Shown: positions 42,289 to 52,685, counted from the stretch's first letter. The stretch is DNA of 64,000 nt from Lotus japonicus (GCF_012489685.1 NC_080042.1:3474501-3538500); one strand, 5' to 3'. Made by a program: numbers and translations. Notes: a model not told the origin generated them from the sequence alone.

Positions 42289-43224
42289 GGCTTAATTGCA
42301 ACTTTAGTCCCTGACATTTACCAAAACCACGATTTTAGTCCCACACCTGATTTAATTACAAGATTAGTCCCTCACTTTCCCTCCCGTTTGCAACGTTAGT
42401 CCTTCCGTCTAATTATTAACAGAGAAGGCTTATGTGGCAACACACATGCCTCTCATGTGACCAAGATAAACAATTTAACTGCAATTTTGGTCGCCGACTT
42501 ATACACATTATGTAGTTTTGGTCCTTAAAGCTCAAAAATTGCTTTCAAATTTATATAAAATAATAATAATAATAAGTATTCATATTCTTCAAATTTAATT
42601 ACATATTTATTAAATCATAATCAGGCATAATATTATAAATTTTAATTTTAAATAACTAAAAATATATGTATTGATTTGTTTATACTTTATAGAATAATAA
42701 AAATATATTTAATCAATACATTCAGCTTGATATAAAAGATATCGAAAAAAAAATGGAGAATTATCTATAAATAATTTCAATTTAAATTAAATAGGATAGA
42801 AAGAGAAACAATTATGATTGTTTTCAAAACATTATTAAATAAGAATTTAAATAAATATTTTATAAAATCATAATCAGGCATATAGTAAAATAAATTTTAA
42901 TTTGAGTGAAATTATTTAAGAAGATGAATAGTTATCATTTTCTATTTCTTTATTGTCTTTTATTAATTTGGATGCAATTTTATAACGTTAAGAACCAAAA
43001 CTACACAATGTGTATAAGTAGGGGACCAAAAGTGCAGTTAAATCATTTTTCTTGGTCACATGAGAGGCATGTGCGTTGCCACATAAGTCTTCTCTGTTAA
43101 AAATTGAACGGAAGGACTAACGTTGCAAACATGAGGGAATGTGAGAGACTAGTCTTGTAATTAAATTAGGTGAGAGACTAAAATCGTGATTTTTATAGTC
43201 AGGGACTAAAGTTGCAATTAAGCC
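42289..43224. mobile_element. Non-autonomous Mutator-like element, 936 bp, about 245-bp TIRs
   Basis: The left end GGCTTAATTGCAACTTTAGT and the right end ACTAAAGTTGCAATTAAGCC are inverted repeats that extend for about 245 bp at high identity (42289-42530 and 42983-43224). The flanks are TAGATATTT (42280-42288) and TAGATATTA (43225-43233), a 9-bp duplication with one mismatch. The interior is AT-rich and noncoding. Long TIRs plus a 9-bp TSD define the Mutator superfamily. LINE ORF1 reads through the empty site. Confidence 0.88.
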
Positions 43225-43569
43225 TAGATATTATCCAATTGTTTTTCCAGAAGTACTGGGTTAGAAACATTGAGGAATCTTACAAACCCAAATATCGTCC
43301 CCACCTTATCCCTCTTGTTTGGAATATAAATCTCCCAAACTCTTCCCCATTTCTGGAAATATCTCCACAGTTCCATTTCCCCCACTTCATCAGAGAAGTT
43401 AGGAAAATAGAACGATGTAATGTTACTCCTAATGCTCCCTTGAGCCTTAGCATGATCCTCACGTCTCCTCTGTCGTGGCCCTCCGTCGTTGGTCTTCACT
43501 CTCCATCTCCTTTCCCGCCACTCTCGCTCCCTCCTCTCTCTCTCTCTCTCTACTCTCTCATCACATGAT

Positions 43570-45212
43570 TTTTTATTACTATGTCAACTCATTTGAGATA
43601 TCATACCATGAATTAAGGTACAACAGCAAGCACCGTTATGGTACAAATTTCTTATACTCTAGGTTGTTTTTTCGGTTACTTTTACTTTCTTTCAGTCATT
43701 TACTCTTTAAGTCTTTACGCTCAGTTATTTAGCAATTACCATTGCATTATTAGCTTTGTTTTTTTATCATTTCTCAATTACTTTTATTTTCTATCTTAGT
43801 GCTCAGTAGCAATGATTGTAATCTGTCCTGCAAACTTAAAATATACATGAAAAACTTAAAATTCATACAGAAATTTACAAGACAAAAATATCCATATGGG
43901 ATTGTTTTCGGGTAGAAGAAGCTTTTAAGCGCTTGTTTGATTACAGCGTGTCAAAACTGTTTTATGTTTGTAAGAACATGTTTGTCACAACTTATTTTTA
44001 AAAATAGTTCTTATTTTCAATTTTTTAAATCCAAAATGTTAGAACAACTCATAAATGTTTTTTATGTCTATTTATAATTTTAATTTTTAAATTTAAAACA
44101 ATTTTCAAATTACAGTTTTTTTTTGAAAAATAATTTTTAAATACTGAAAAATAAAACTGCAATCAAACATTAATGTTCTTTTCCCCTTAATTTTCCTTAT
44201 TCTTCATCATTTACAGTTGGGTCATCAAGCATGATCAGGATTCAGAAGTTTTGCTTCCTGAAAAGCTGAATGTTTCAAAACACGTTTTGTTTCAATATAC
44301 TATGAATAAAAAGTTTGAATTCCCTTATCTCTTTAAGTGGGAAACTAAATCTTGAAATATGCTACCAAATGGTTAGCCATATATAAATTCCAATTGAAAA
44401 ACCAAAAATGAGTTAATTTTTAAATTGAAAAACCAAAAACATTAAAACAATTGAATTCATTATGCTCCGCTGGTGACTTAGATTTTGGAAAGGAGATGCA
44501 TGAGGGAAAATAGAAGACTTATGACTTAGGATAACATTTCCCTTGTTTGTGAGTTTAAAATGAGAGAAAAGATTTGAGGAATTTCTAAAATCCGTAAAAA
44601 ATTCAACTTTAGTTATTTTGACCACGCGTACAGAAAATCACGTACGTTTTCTCTGAAAATTATATGGACTAATAAGAACACTGTATTATTGTGTTTGAAG
44701 ACCATGCATGTTTGTCGCTCTCAAAATGTCGCATTGTTTTAAGGGGACTGAATATATATGCCCACAAAAAAAAAAGAATATATATGCCCACCATTTATGA
44801 CTTATGGGGGACCAATGCAGCAAGACAAAAACACCCATATGGGACTGGGTTCCGGTGGGACAAGCTAGCTTCTCGGTCGTTGTTCTTTTTCTTCCTTATT
44901 TTTCCTTAATCTTCCATCAATTAGTTGTTGTTTATATTGAACTATCACAAAGGAATTCAGGAGCCTTGCAGAGAAACTGAAAGTTTGAAGACACATTTTT
45001 TTTCCTTTATTCTAGAACTCATACAACATAAAAAATATAGAAGTTTTTTTAGTTATAAGAGGAAGATAATATATTGAAGCTAGACACAGATTAATGGGTC
45101 TTTCTATTTTACGTGGTCTTTTTTAACATGAAACTTGGGCTATGTTATTTTGACATGAAACTTGGTTTGAGGAACCGTTTCCTATTTTACAGTTATTTTT
45201 ATGTTTAATAGC
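43570..45212. other. AT-rich intergenic DNA with a diverged tandem duplication
   Basis: No convincing gene. About 43855-44310 and 44810-45010 look like two diverged copies. Shared words include 'AAGACAAAAA-ATCCATATGG', 'TTTTCCTTA-TCTTC', 'AGGATTCAG' and 'GAAAACTGAA'/'AAAGTTT' stretches in the same order. Confidence 0.5.
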
Positions 45213-45223
45213 ATTTTTTTTAA

Positions 45224-45335
45224 TTTTTTTTTATATCGGAAAGATAAATTGCACCTCTCAGGAATCGATCCCTGGACCTCCCCCTACCCAACTCATATGT
45301 CCCTAGCTTATACCACTTGAGCTATCCTACAGGAA
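45224..45335 (-). mobile_element. tRNA-derived SINE, minus strand
   Basis: On minus 'GGATAGCTCAAGTGGTATAA' matches a pol III A box (tRGCNNArNGG) and 'CAGGGATCGATTCCTG' a B box, followed by 'GTGCAATTTATCTTTCC' and an A-rich tail (T-run at 45213-45233 on +). The same core recurs at 46480-46511 plus 47866-47955. Confidence 0.7.
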
Positions 45336-45339
45336 CTGA

Positions 45340-46479
45340 TTTCTAAATATAGAAAATAATGACAATATTTCTTCCTAGGAAAAACTGGTTGTCTAAGTTA
45401 CCGAATCGGGTTGTCTAACATGGCCAATGATATTTAATTAGATTGTTGGTCTAATAATAAGCAAGCTAGACTCTCATAAAAATAAGAGCACAACTTCGAA
45501 TCTCAGAAAAAACATTTGTTGGGAGAGATATATATACAACCATTTCTCGAACGATTGATGACATGAGTTAAAGACTAAAAATTTAATATTTTACATAAAC
45601 TAGTATTGATCATGCGTCATGCACGAATGAAATAAGAGTCCTTTGTCGGCATACATCAAACATTTTCATATTTTCTCTCCCGTTTTTCTTTTGTAAATCC
45701 ATATATATATATATCACCCATTAAAGTTTTTTTAATCCTATTTACATTCTAATTCATTTTTCCTTCTAATTTGTTATGCTTTAAATCAATATACCAAACC
45801 ATTTCGATCTTTCAGATGTATATACGAAAACATAAAATACAAAATTTTCGAATTAATTTTTAAATCAATTCTTTAAAACTATTTGATATCAATTTTTTAT
45901 GTCATATTTGATATCATTTTGAACTTAAGATATTATATTCAAATTTTTTATTTGTTATAAAAAATATAACCATAGTCATTTAAAAAAGTCAGCATACATC
46001 GTAATGGTAAAAAAATTACGATTGACTTTTATTAATTATTCTAATGTTAATAACAACGGTTTCAAAAAAAAAAATCTAATGTTAATCAAACCATTATATG
46101 TTAAATTAATACAGTTGTCATTTTCGAAAAAAAGTCACAATTGACTTTTGTTAATTATTATAAAGTCATTAATAACTATTAAATGCGAAATTGATACATT
46201 GATTATTTTTGAAAATATGGAATTAGTTAATATTTAAATTACAAAAAAATCAGAAAATATAAATATGACATCATCTACATACTAATTATAGTATGAGAGA
46301 GAAAGTTTATGAATAAAGACATAAAATGAGAGTGTGACCCTTGTCAGAGTTGTCACTTTTTTGTTTCAAAAATTGTATATAATATAGGATAGGATGAGTT
46401 TAGAATTTCATAATATTTGTTAAACGTTTTTTATAAAAAACTTATTGGTGGATTAGGATGAGATTAAACATATGAGGTA
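45340..46479. other. AT-rich intergenic stretch
   Basis: About 1.1 kb with a (TA)n microsatellite near 45702-45712 and repeated 'TTAATTATT-TAA-GTTAAT' words between 46020 and 46200 (two imperfect copies about 110 bp apart). I see no gene. Confidence 0.5.
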
Positions 46480-46511
46480 ATGGCCCCAAATGATAGCTCA
46501 AGTGGTAAGAG
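46480..46511 (+). mobile_element. tRNA-SINE, left part (head and A box) split by a retroposon
   Basis: 'GATAGCTCAAGTGGTAAGAG' is the A-box end of the SINE family seen at 45224-45335. The rest lies at 47849-47955 beyond the insertion. 46495-46511 is the left target duplication. Confidence 0.7.
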
Positions 46512-47848
46512 TTTTTTTTTTTTTTTTTTGACATTAAGAGCTTGTTTTTTGAAGGAAAAACTATATATGAGATGAATGATCATAATACAACCGACACTAA
46601 AAAAAAGTGAGCAAATCCCCTCTAAAAATATATAATAAAGGCTAAAATCAAATTACTTTGGTGCACCCTCAAATAAAAACTTTTAAAACAACCGCACCTA
46701 ATAAACACCTGCAAAAATTGCAGGATAAACCCCAAGCAACATCGTCAACAAGGATTCAACCTTTGATCAAGCTCTAAACATAAAAAATGAGAAAGGGCAA
46801 ATGTCGGGGACCGAGAAGCAGCGATAAGCCTCATGACCAAATAAAAACAGAGCCCTCTCGCCATTAGAGGGGACACAAAACAGGATGAGATACCGACCAT
46901 AGAGTGAAATCATAAAAACCTACCCAAGAGATAAGGCGCGTTGTTTATTCGGCTGGACCAGGATACCTGACAACAAAAACATAGCAAAGTCACAACCTCA
47001 AAAAACAGACAACCCATAACTAGCTTCGCAGACCACGACACCATCGATCTAGATTCGCCACCAAATATCCCTTGGCAAGAAAACCCTCAAGATAGAATTT
47101 CACTCATCAAACAAAATGCTTGCGAACCAAGTCGTTGCCAACACCTGGATCCAAGAACACTGCAATGAATAAACACCAAGGACAAGGGCAGAAAGAGCAT
47201 GCCGCCAACAACAAGGAGCCAAAACCAGAAGGGGAAAACAGGAGCGAGAAAGGAGAGAACGACCACGCTCTATCGAATCTCCATCAACACCAACAACGCC
47301 AATGGACTACAGTTCAGATCCGGACCCAAAACCCATGGCCTGCACCAGTCTCCATCTAAACATCAAAGCACTTAGACAAGTCAGATCCTAGCCAGAGCCA
47401 ACACTACCGACGACAAAAGAGAGTTGGTGAGTGGAAGGGGACACCAGCAAGCGTCGGATGGGTGGGAACACAAGAAAACACGACGCTGTCACAGCAACCC
47501 AAGGGAGGAGCATAAGACAGGAGACAAGACAACCCATATCGACCGATCCAGAGCTTCGCGCCGTGGTGGGAAGGGGAGCAGCAAGGACAGCTGCCGCCAC
47601 CTTATTGAAAGCAAGGGAGCCACCCCAAGACGCCAATTAAGCTCCGCAGACATGGCCACTGGAGATCTCAGACAGGTGGAGAAGAAGAAGAAGAAAAGGA
47701 CGAAAAAAGCAAGGCAAGGAATGAAGGGGTTGCCACCACGCACAAGGGCGGCGCGATGGCAACCCAAGAGAACTCGGTCAGGAGCGAACATGAGAGAGAG
47801 AGAGCAAAGCGTTAGGTTTTCTAGTGAGAGAAAAGAAACACGAAGATG
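46512..47848 (-). mobile_element. LINE-like retroposon (about 1.34 kb), minus strand, 17-bp TSD
   Basis: On + it begins with 18 T (46512-46529), the poly(A) tail of a minus-strand copy. It is flanked by AGCTCAAGTGGTAAGAG (46495-46511) and AGCTCAAGTGATAAGAG (47849-47865), a 17-bp duplication with one mismatch. Long variable TSD plus poly(A) indicates target-primed reverse transcription. Its 5' half (47848-47380) is GC-rich with 'CTCTCTCTCTCTCATGTTCG' and possible ORFs; the 3' part is AT-rich with in-tail 'AATTTGATTTTAGCC'. I recognise no endonuclease or RT, so it is either a non-autonomous LINE with an internal deletion or a retroposed transcript. Confidence 0.72.
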
Positions 47849-47955
47849 AGCTCAAGTGATAAGAGCTAGGATACATATGGGTTGGGGTTGGGACGTCTAG
47901 GGATCAATTCAAGGAGGGTGCAATTTATATTTCCGGCGTACGAAAAAAAAATTTA
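47849..47955 (+). mobile_element. tRNA-SINE, right part (B box and tail)
   Basis: After the right target duplication, 'CTAGGATACATATGGGTTGG', a B-box-like 'AGGGATCAATTCAAGG', 'GTGCAATTTATATTTCC' and an A-tract (47942-47950) complete the SINE. Confidence 0.7.
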
Positions 47956-47959
47956 CCCC

Positions 47960-48319
47960 CAAAATAAATTTCAAATTAGTATTAGTTTCAAATAAGCAAA
48001 GAATATTCTTCTTTTCAAGGCGAAGAAGGAAAAAAATAAATTCATTCTGCTTCAAGGAAACCAAATTAAAAGAGAAAATTTGGAAAGTGGATATGCACCA
48101 CTCATGAGAAGCAGTGATATCGCCAATAAAATCCTCCCAGAATATCCCAAACTTTGAATATATATTCCATTGATGTTCCTTCCCGGATGCCACTATTTCA
48201 AGAGGCGCCAAAACAGCCCTTCTAGAGCATACACGCATTCTCACAGAAGAAAAAACCTCATTGACCTTTCTAGTATCTATATAAACTAGAATAGTTTCAC
48301 TCCAATCATCACTGATCAA
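47960..48319 (-). other. Open minus-strand stretch, origin unknown
   Basis: From 48319 the minus frame is open for about 120 codons and contains 'RKVNEVFSSVRMRVCSRRAV' and 'LAPLEIVASGKEHQW', then 'FGIFWEDFIGDI'. The composition looks like old coding sequence, possibly LINE ORF1 or another element, but I do not recognise it. Confidence 0.3.
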
Positions 48320-48385
48320 AACAAAAAGAAATTAAAGCCTGAACAAGCAAGGGAAATTTTTTCTTATTTTCTGAGTGTTGAGAAA

Positions 48386-48589
48386 ATGTCTTCCAACGTA
48401 GAGGTGTGGATGGGGGAGCTAGCAAAACTTAAAGAGAAATTCATGGCCCAAAACCAGAAGACCTTCCTTTCCAAAGCCAAAGAGGGATCAGAACAAGCAG
48501 TGGAAAAGGTGGCAGAAAAAGAGATCATAGGTGCAACCATATCAGAGGCCACCTTGTGTTTGCTTATGGATAGATTTGTACCTTGCTAA
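48386..48589 (+). CDS. Short hypothetical ORF, 67 aa
   Basis: ATG at 48386 to a stop at 48589: it starts MSSNVEVWMGELAKLKEKF, has an amphipathic Lys/Glu helix region, and ends 'ISEATLCLLMDRFVPC'. It overlaps no element I can define, and its composition is more gene-like than its surroundings. It could be an exon of a degraded host gene or a single retained exon. I do not recognise the family. Confidence 0.35.
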   Translation: MSSNVEVWMGELAKLKEKFMAQNQKTFLSKAKEGSEQAVEKVAEKEIIGATISEATLCLLMDRFVPC

Positions 48590-49198
48590 TATGCATGTTT
48601 GGTTCATACACTAGGAAATTTGTGATAGGAAATGGCAAAATGCTCGTAAGTGTTAAATATTGCAGTTGTACAAGCTACAAATTAGTCAGTCTAACTGCCT
48701 TTCTTTTGTGGCGATATTTACATAATTAGATTGATCCAATTGAAATCACATGAGTTGCAGTCATTGTCATTTAATTAGCTAGTGATCAGAGACATATGAA
48801 CTTCTGTGAGATTATTTTGCTGGGAAACCCCCATTCAATTCCATTGAACCCCTAAAACAGAAGTTCTTGCGATTTGATTGTTTTTACCTTTTAGAATGAT
48901 TTTTTTTTTTGGGAACAACAAAAGATAAATTTTATTAAAAAAATAAGAAATAACAACAAGTCTGGGAAAGGAAGAAGTAGACCACAATGAAGTTAACTAA
49001 CGGGTCTTACACACATCATTTACTTACTAAGAATGGGAAAGGAAAAATACTCAGCTTAAATGACTAGACAAAAATACCAAGACACCCGAACCCACTCACC
49101 TTTTTCCTCTTCTCCTCTATTTAAAGAGGAGAAACACTATTCATTGTCATAAACACACATGGAGGCCGCAGGTAAGGAAGGAGAGCAACGAGAGGAAG
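48590..49198. other. Intergenic, with a possible LINE 3' tail and a possible promoter
   Basis: 'TTTTTTTTTTTTGGGAACAACAAAAG' near 48900 looks like the reversed tail of a LINE ('CTTTTGTTGTTCCC' plus A-run). 'CTCTATTTAAAGAGG' at about 49115 followed by ATGGAGGCCGCAGGTAAGG at 49159 resembles a TATA box, a start codon and a donor splice site, but the sequence is cut by the LTR element at 49199. Confidence 0.35.
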
Positions 49199-49486
49199 TG
49201 TACTGATATGGGCTTATAAGGCGCATAAATTCTATAAGCGTTGAGAACTTAGGAAATATGCATTATTGATATGGGTGTATCATCTTTGTAATATTGTGGG
49301 CTTTACAATACTTGTATACATAATGGGCCGGGCCACCCATGATACCAAACGGGTCAGAACAAAGCTAAAAATATCAGACACCACCCAAGCGGTGGGGATC
49401 TAACTTTTCACGCATTTTCTAATTTTGACAGTTTTCTATCGCTCTCAAACTATTTAGCCCTTGTTTGATAATTCCATACCGGAACA
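49199..49486 (+). repeat. 5' LTR of the non-autonomous element
   Basis: 288 bp, TG...CA, with 'CACCCAAGCGGTGGGGATC' and 'TTCTATCGCTCTCAAAC' shared with 54715-54999. Confidence 0.9.
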
Positions 49487-49504
49487 TTGGCGCCCACCGT
49501 GGGG
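49487..49504 (+). other. Primer binding site, Tat/Ogre type
   Basis: TTGGCGCCCACCGTGGGG directly follows the 5' LTR. Confidence 0.85.
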
Positions 49505-49974
49505 CTACTGTAAAACAAATCCCCACTATCACGAACAAGAGGCTATGTCACCTCTACTTCTGAGAGAGGAGGGCGAACGAAAAGGAACAAGAAAATGCAG
49601 AGAAGTGCGATGTCACCTTTGTTATCGCCTTCAACCCATCCCAAATAGCAGTGGAAAAGAAAAATGAAGACCTGCGAAGTTGATACCGTTGATACACCAT
49701 CCATTTTTTCAAAAACTGTCATCATGACTAAGCATGTTGGCGAACTTGATGCCACTTGCACTCTCTCTCTTTCTCTGATATTTAATATGGTTTTTTGATC
49801 CTCTTGGAAATTTTTTCTTCTGGGCTTTCCACCCCTCATTGTTCTCTTTTTTGCAGTGATTTGCCTCTCTATTTTGTGGTTTGATGTTGTTCCACCTTCT
49901 GCATGGAAGGTGTTTGATAAAATTGAATACTTATTTATTCTATCAAAAATGACTTTGTGGGTTCGTTTGTGAAA

Positions 49975-50277
49975 ATGAGGACCTTGAAAGGAAATTGGAA
50001 AAGAATTGCTTCTGGATGGAATTCTCAGTCATGGTTCACGGATCTGCTTCGCCGCTTAAACAACAACAGTAAACGGTTTGAGGAAAGGGAGAGCAAGGTG
50101 AAAAAGAGAAGGGCGACCAAGAAGAAGAAACTTCACAACCGCCACTTAAGAGATGAAGCCACCACTTTTGAGTTGAAACCACTCACTCAATATCAACCGC
50201 CAACTCTAAATTTAAACGATTATTTTGTCTCAACTGCCACTTTGGAGTTGCAACCACTCATGCCCGCCACCTCTTAA
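49975..50277 (+). CDS. Basic ORF in the non-autonomous element (about 100 aa), unknown
   Basis: From ATG 49975 the frame has a Trp-rich start ('MRTLKGNWKRIASGWNSQSW'), a strongly basic middle ('ESKVKKRRATKKKKLHNRH') and a Leu/Pro-rich end. No zinc knuckle or capsid motif is seen. It may be a gag relic or a chance ORF. Confidence 0.3.
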   Translation: MRTLKGNWKRIASGWNSQSWFTDLLRRLNNNSKRFEERESKVKKRRATKKKKLHNRHLRDEATTFELKPLTQYQPPTLNLNDYFVSTATLELQPLMPATS

Positions 50278-51091
50278 TCGAAATTGTCCATGCTTGCCCT
50301 GCAGAAATCGACCCTGAACGATAACTCTTCAAGCCATTCGATTTCTTTGATCCCTATCTCTGACTCGTTCTCCTTTTAAAAGTTTCTTTGCACATTTTCA
50401 TTGAGTCGATGCTCTCTTCCGGCTAGCAAATTCTCACCCTCTATTGTCATTTGTTTTGTGCAAATTGCAGATTTCAACATTGAACACAATGTGTTTGATC
50501 AAATGTCACAATGAGATGTTGTTTCATTGGTGTTGACGAAATGGCTTCTGCGGAATTTTACATCTCCACTAGATTGATTTGATAATTTTACATCATCATC
50601 ATTTCTCAGGACAATGTTACTTTCTTTCCACTGGATTGATTTGCTAATTTTGCTTTTGTGAATTCTTATCTATCATTTAAATTGGGGTATCATGACTGAA
50701 ATTGTGGCTTGTATGTGCACTGCCTATTTGATGGACTAGCTCAAAAGAGGAGATGAGAATGACAAAGACACTTCCTAGGAGGAGGCATGTGAACAAGAAG
50801 TGGGCTGGTATCAAAGAACATGAAGTCTGGAATCGTGGAAAGCGAGTAGGGCGACGCAAATTGGACCGCCCTGCCCAAGTCTCTAAGGCGAAATGATATG
50901 ACATCTGTGCCGGTGAATTTCGAAAGTGGTACCCTTTAAACTCATTGTTATTATCTGTTTATTCATAATCTTGGCCTTTTGGGGCTGTTCGTGCTATTAG
51001 TTTCTAAACTCCTATAATTTGTGGTTGAGTTTAAACTGATTGTTGTTGAATATTTTACTTGGATTGATAATGTTTCAAAGAATAAAATTAA
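50278..51091. other. Interior of the non-autonomous element, no gene seen
   Basis: About 0.8 kb of T-rich noncoding sequence with near-repeated 'CCACT-GATTGATTTG-TAATTTT' at about 50567-50590 and 50630-50650. Confidence 0.45.
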
Positions 51092-51416
51092 GGCTTAATA
51101 TATCAGAAGGCCCCTGAAATTGTAAAGGGAATTAGTTCCAGGGTCTGTAAAACTTTCGCATCAAATTGGGTCCCCAAGAATTTTTTTTAATTCAATTAGG
51201 TACAAAGTGTGCCAGCCATTGATGTGTCTCAATTTTTTCACCGTCACATTATCCACGTGGCTTTTATAATTTTTTTAAATAACAACCTATGCCACATGAT
51301 ATGATTAAATGAAAATCAACATTAATTCCTAATTAAGTCCTAATTAACTAATGTCAGCCCTAATTAACTAATATGAGCCCCAATTAAGCCCCAAATTCCT
51401 AATTTGGACCCTAGTT

Positions 51417-51941
51417 GTGTGGAAGAAGATAGAGAGCCGGAGAGGGGAAGAGAGAACGGTGGTGTTCGCCCTGAAATCCTCCAAACGTTCCCCACCTTCG
51501 TCTACTCCTCTGTCACCAGCCATCTCAAAGATCCAGAGCCCTGTTTGTCATGCCAATCTCAACTGCAGCTACCATGGTACCCCTGATTTCGCGATCTGGG
51601 TTGTCGACAAGGAGACCGACGCGCCGCGAGATTCTCCGCGACACAGGGACGACCAGATCAAGACCTTGAAGGCGGAGATCGAGCGGTTGCGTGACGGCGA
51701 GGCGGAGCTGAGGAACGTCGCAGAGGAGAGAGAGGCAAGGATTGAGGATCTGGAGAGAGAAGTGAAGGAGCTGAGGCAGGGGAACACAGAGAAGGAGATG
51801 AAGGTGAAGGAACTAGAGTGGATGTTAGGGGTAGTTCAGATGACGAAGGTGGAGGAGCGGAGCAAGAGAGTTAGGGCAGTGGCGCGTGACAACACTCGCG
51901 ACTCACTTGTTTCTGCCACTGTATTCTCTTCACTTTGTTAA
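51417..51941 (+). CDS. Coiled-coil ORF inside the MULE, probable captured gene fragment
   Basis: The frame is open for 174 codons but has no ATG before about codon 128, so it looks like the inside of an exon. The N-terminal half is Ser/Pro-rich ('SSKRSPPSSTPLSPAISK'); the C-terminal half is a clear coiled coil with heptads ('IKTLKAEIERLRDGEAEL', 'ARIEDLEREVKELRQG', 'EMKVKELEWML'). G+C content is clearly above the surrounding DNA, and the codon content (GAG, GCG, CGG) is unlike nearby elements. No transposase motif is present. Donor gene unknown. Pol II transcription of such captured pieces is common, but nothing here proves it. Confidence 0.55.
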   Translation: MWKKIESRRGEERTVVFALKSSKRSPPSSTPLSPAISKIQSPVCHANLNCSYHGTPDFAIWVVDKETDAPRDSPRHRDDQIKTLKAEIERLRDGEAELRNVAEEREARIEDLEREVKELRQGNTEKEMKVKELEWMLGVVQMTKVEERSKRVRAVARDNTRDSLVSATVFSSLC

Positions 51942-52043
51942 CCCATATGAGGCAGATTTGGTTTGCTGCATAATAGATAAGTTTGGTGGAAAGTTGACAA
52001 GTTGGGAGGATGGTTTTTGCAGGCTTGAACTTTGCTAGGATGG

Positions 52044-52241
52044 ATGGTATGTTCTGTGTTCCTCTGTTTTGGTTTTGTTTTGGCTAGTTTTAGCCTCTCC
52101 ATTGTTTTCTGGGTTTTGGGTGATGTGAAGAGGAAGAGGAAGATGAAGGTGTTGAAGAAAATGATTATTTCTGGGTTTGAAACATTTTTGCATTGCTTTA
52201 ATTTTGGGGATGTGTATTCAGTGGGTTCATTGCTACGTTAA
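52044..52241 (+). CDS. Second ORF in the MULE, one membrane-like segment
   Basis: From ATG 52044: a hydrophobic stretch ('VCSVFLCFGFVLASFSLSIV' followed by 'FWVL') and then a basic part ('VKRKRKMKVLKKM'). 'TTTTTGCAG' just upstream (about 52014-52022) could be an acceptor splice site, so this may be a later exon of the captured fragment or its untranslated region read by chance. Confidence 0.3.
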   Translation: MVCSVFLCFGFVLASFSLSIVFWVLGDVKRKRKMKVLKKMIISGFETFLHCFNFGDVYSVGSLLR

Positions 52242-52685
52242 AATGCTAGGGTTGATTTTGTACAAGGTTTTTTAGTGGTGGAACTAAAGTTGTATCTGAT
52301 TTAGTTCATTTCCCTTTTTTCTTTATCATTGACCGTTAGTTTCTCCAAAAAATATTAATTAACAATTAATCAAATTAGGGGCATTACTCTGACTAGGGAA
52401 TAGTATTTAGATTAAGTTTTTATTTAGATTAGGTATTTTATTAAGTTTTTTTATGCTTTAATATGTGTTGGAATTAAAAAAAAATTAAATTTTTTTATTT
52501 AAATAAAATTAAAAAAGCCACGTGGAATTGCTCAGTAGGATAAAATTGATGACTGACAGCATTTGACCTTAATTGAATTAAAAAAAATTCTTAGGGACCC
52601 AATTTGATGCGAAAATTGTACAGACCCCGGAACTGATTTCCTTTACAATTTCAGGGGTCTTCTGTTGTATTAAGCCTAAAATTAA

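Larger units (their letters stand above)
40651..43567 (-). pseudogene. Plant L1-type LINE, ORF1 with 5' end, interrupted twice
   Basis: On minus: a GA-rich 5' end (43567-43500), an RRM-like start ('ITSFYFPNFSDEVGEMELWR', 'FQKWGRVWEIYIPNKRDK', 'FGFVRFLNV'), then 'LEKQLDNI', where a MULE is inserted. The reading continues at 42288 with 'YVGGRKLYVN'. Further on come 'QRSFDIEIKQEEAPVAWLQQ', the LTR-like insertion, 'ASKLQMITDNFLVGSCLVQA', a DUF4283-type block ('PSLVPRSRQSWIRCEGSPLH', 'VWNQNCFEKLVQSFGSLMQI'), and near 40700 'EARKLWALAKELGVTYQGDE', a typical ORF1 end. The SIRE LTR begins at 40650; ORF2 (endonuclease/RT) is not seen. Many stops are present. Confidence 0.75.
51092..52676. mobile_element. 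Mutator-like element carrying coding sequence (Pack-MULE candidate), 1585 bp, TSD TAAAATTAA
   Basis: The ends GGCTTAATATATCAGAAGGC and GTTGTATTAAGCC begin inverted repeats of about 180-190 bp (51092 to about 51275, and about 52495-52676), with shared text such as 'CCCCTGAAATTGTAAAG' and 'TTTCGCATCAAATTGGGTCC'. A perfect 9-bp duplication TAAAATTAA lies at 51083-51091 and 52677-52685. Instead of a transposase the interior has a G+C-rich open frame (51417-51941) and a second frame (52044-52241). This is the definition of a Pack-MULE, if the interior derives from a cellular gene. Confidence 0.85.

Noticed and set aside
45226..45335. tRNA gene on the minus strand
   Set aside because: Same reason: acceptor and anticodon stems do not pair; A-rich tail and a second dispersed copy indicate a SINE.
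47388..47849. ORFs up to 141 codons on + in the LINE-like retroposon
   Set aside because: The element is minus-sense; the plus frames arise from G+C-rich sequence, and neither sense shows a known domain.
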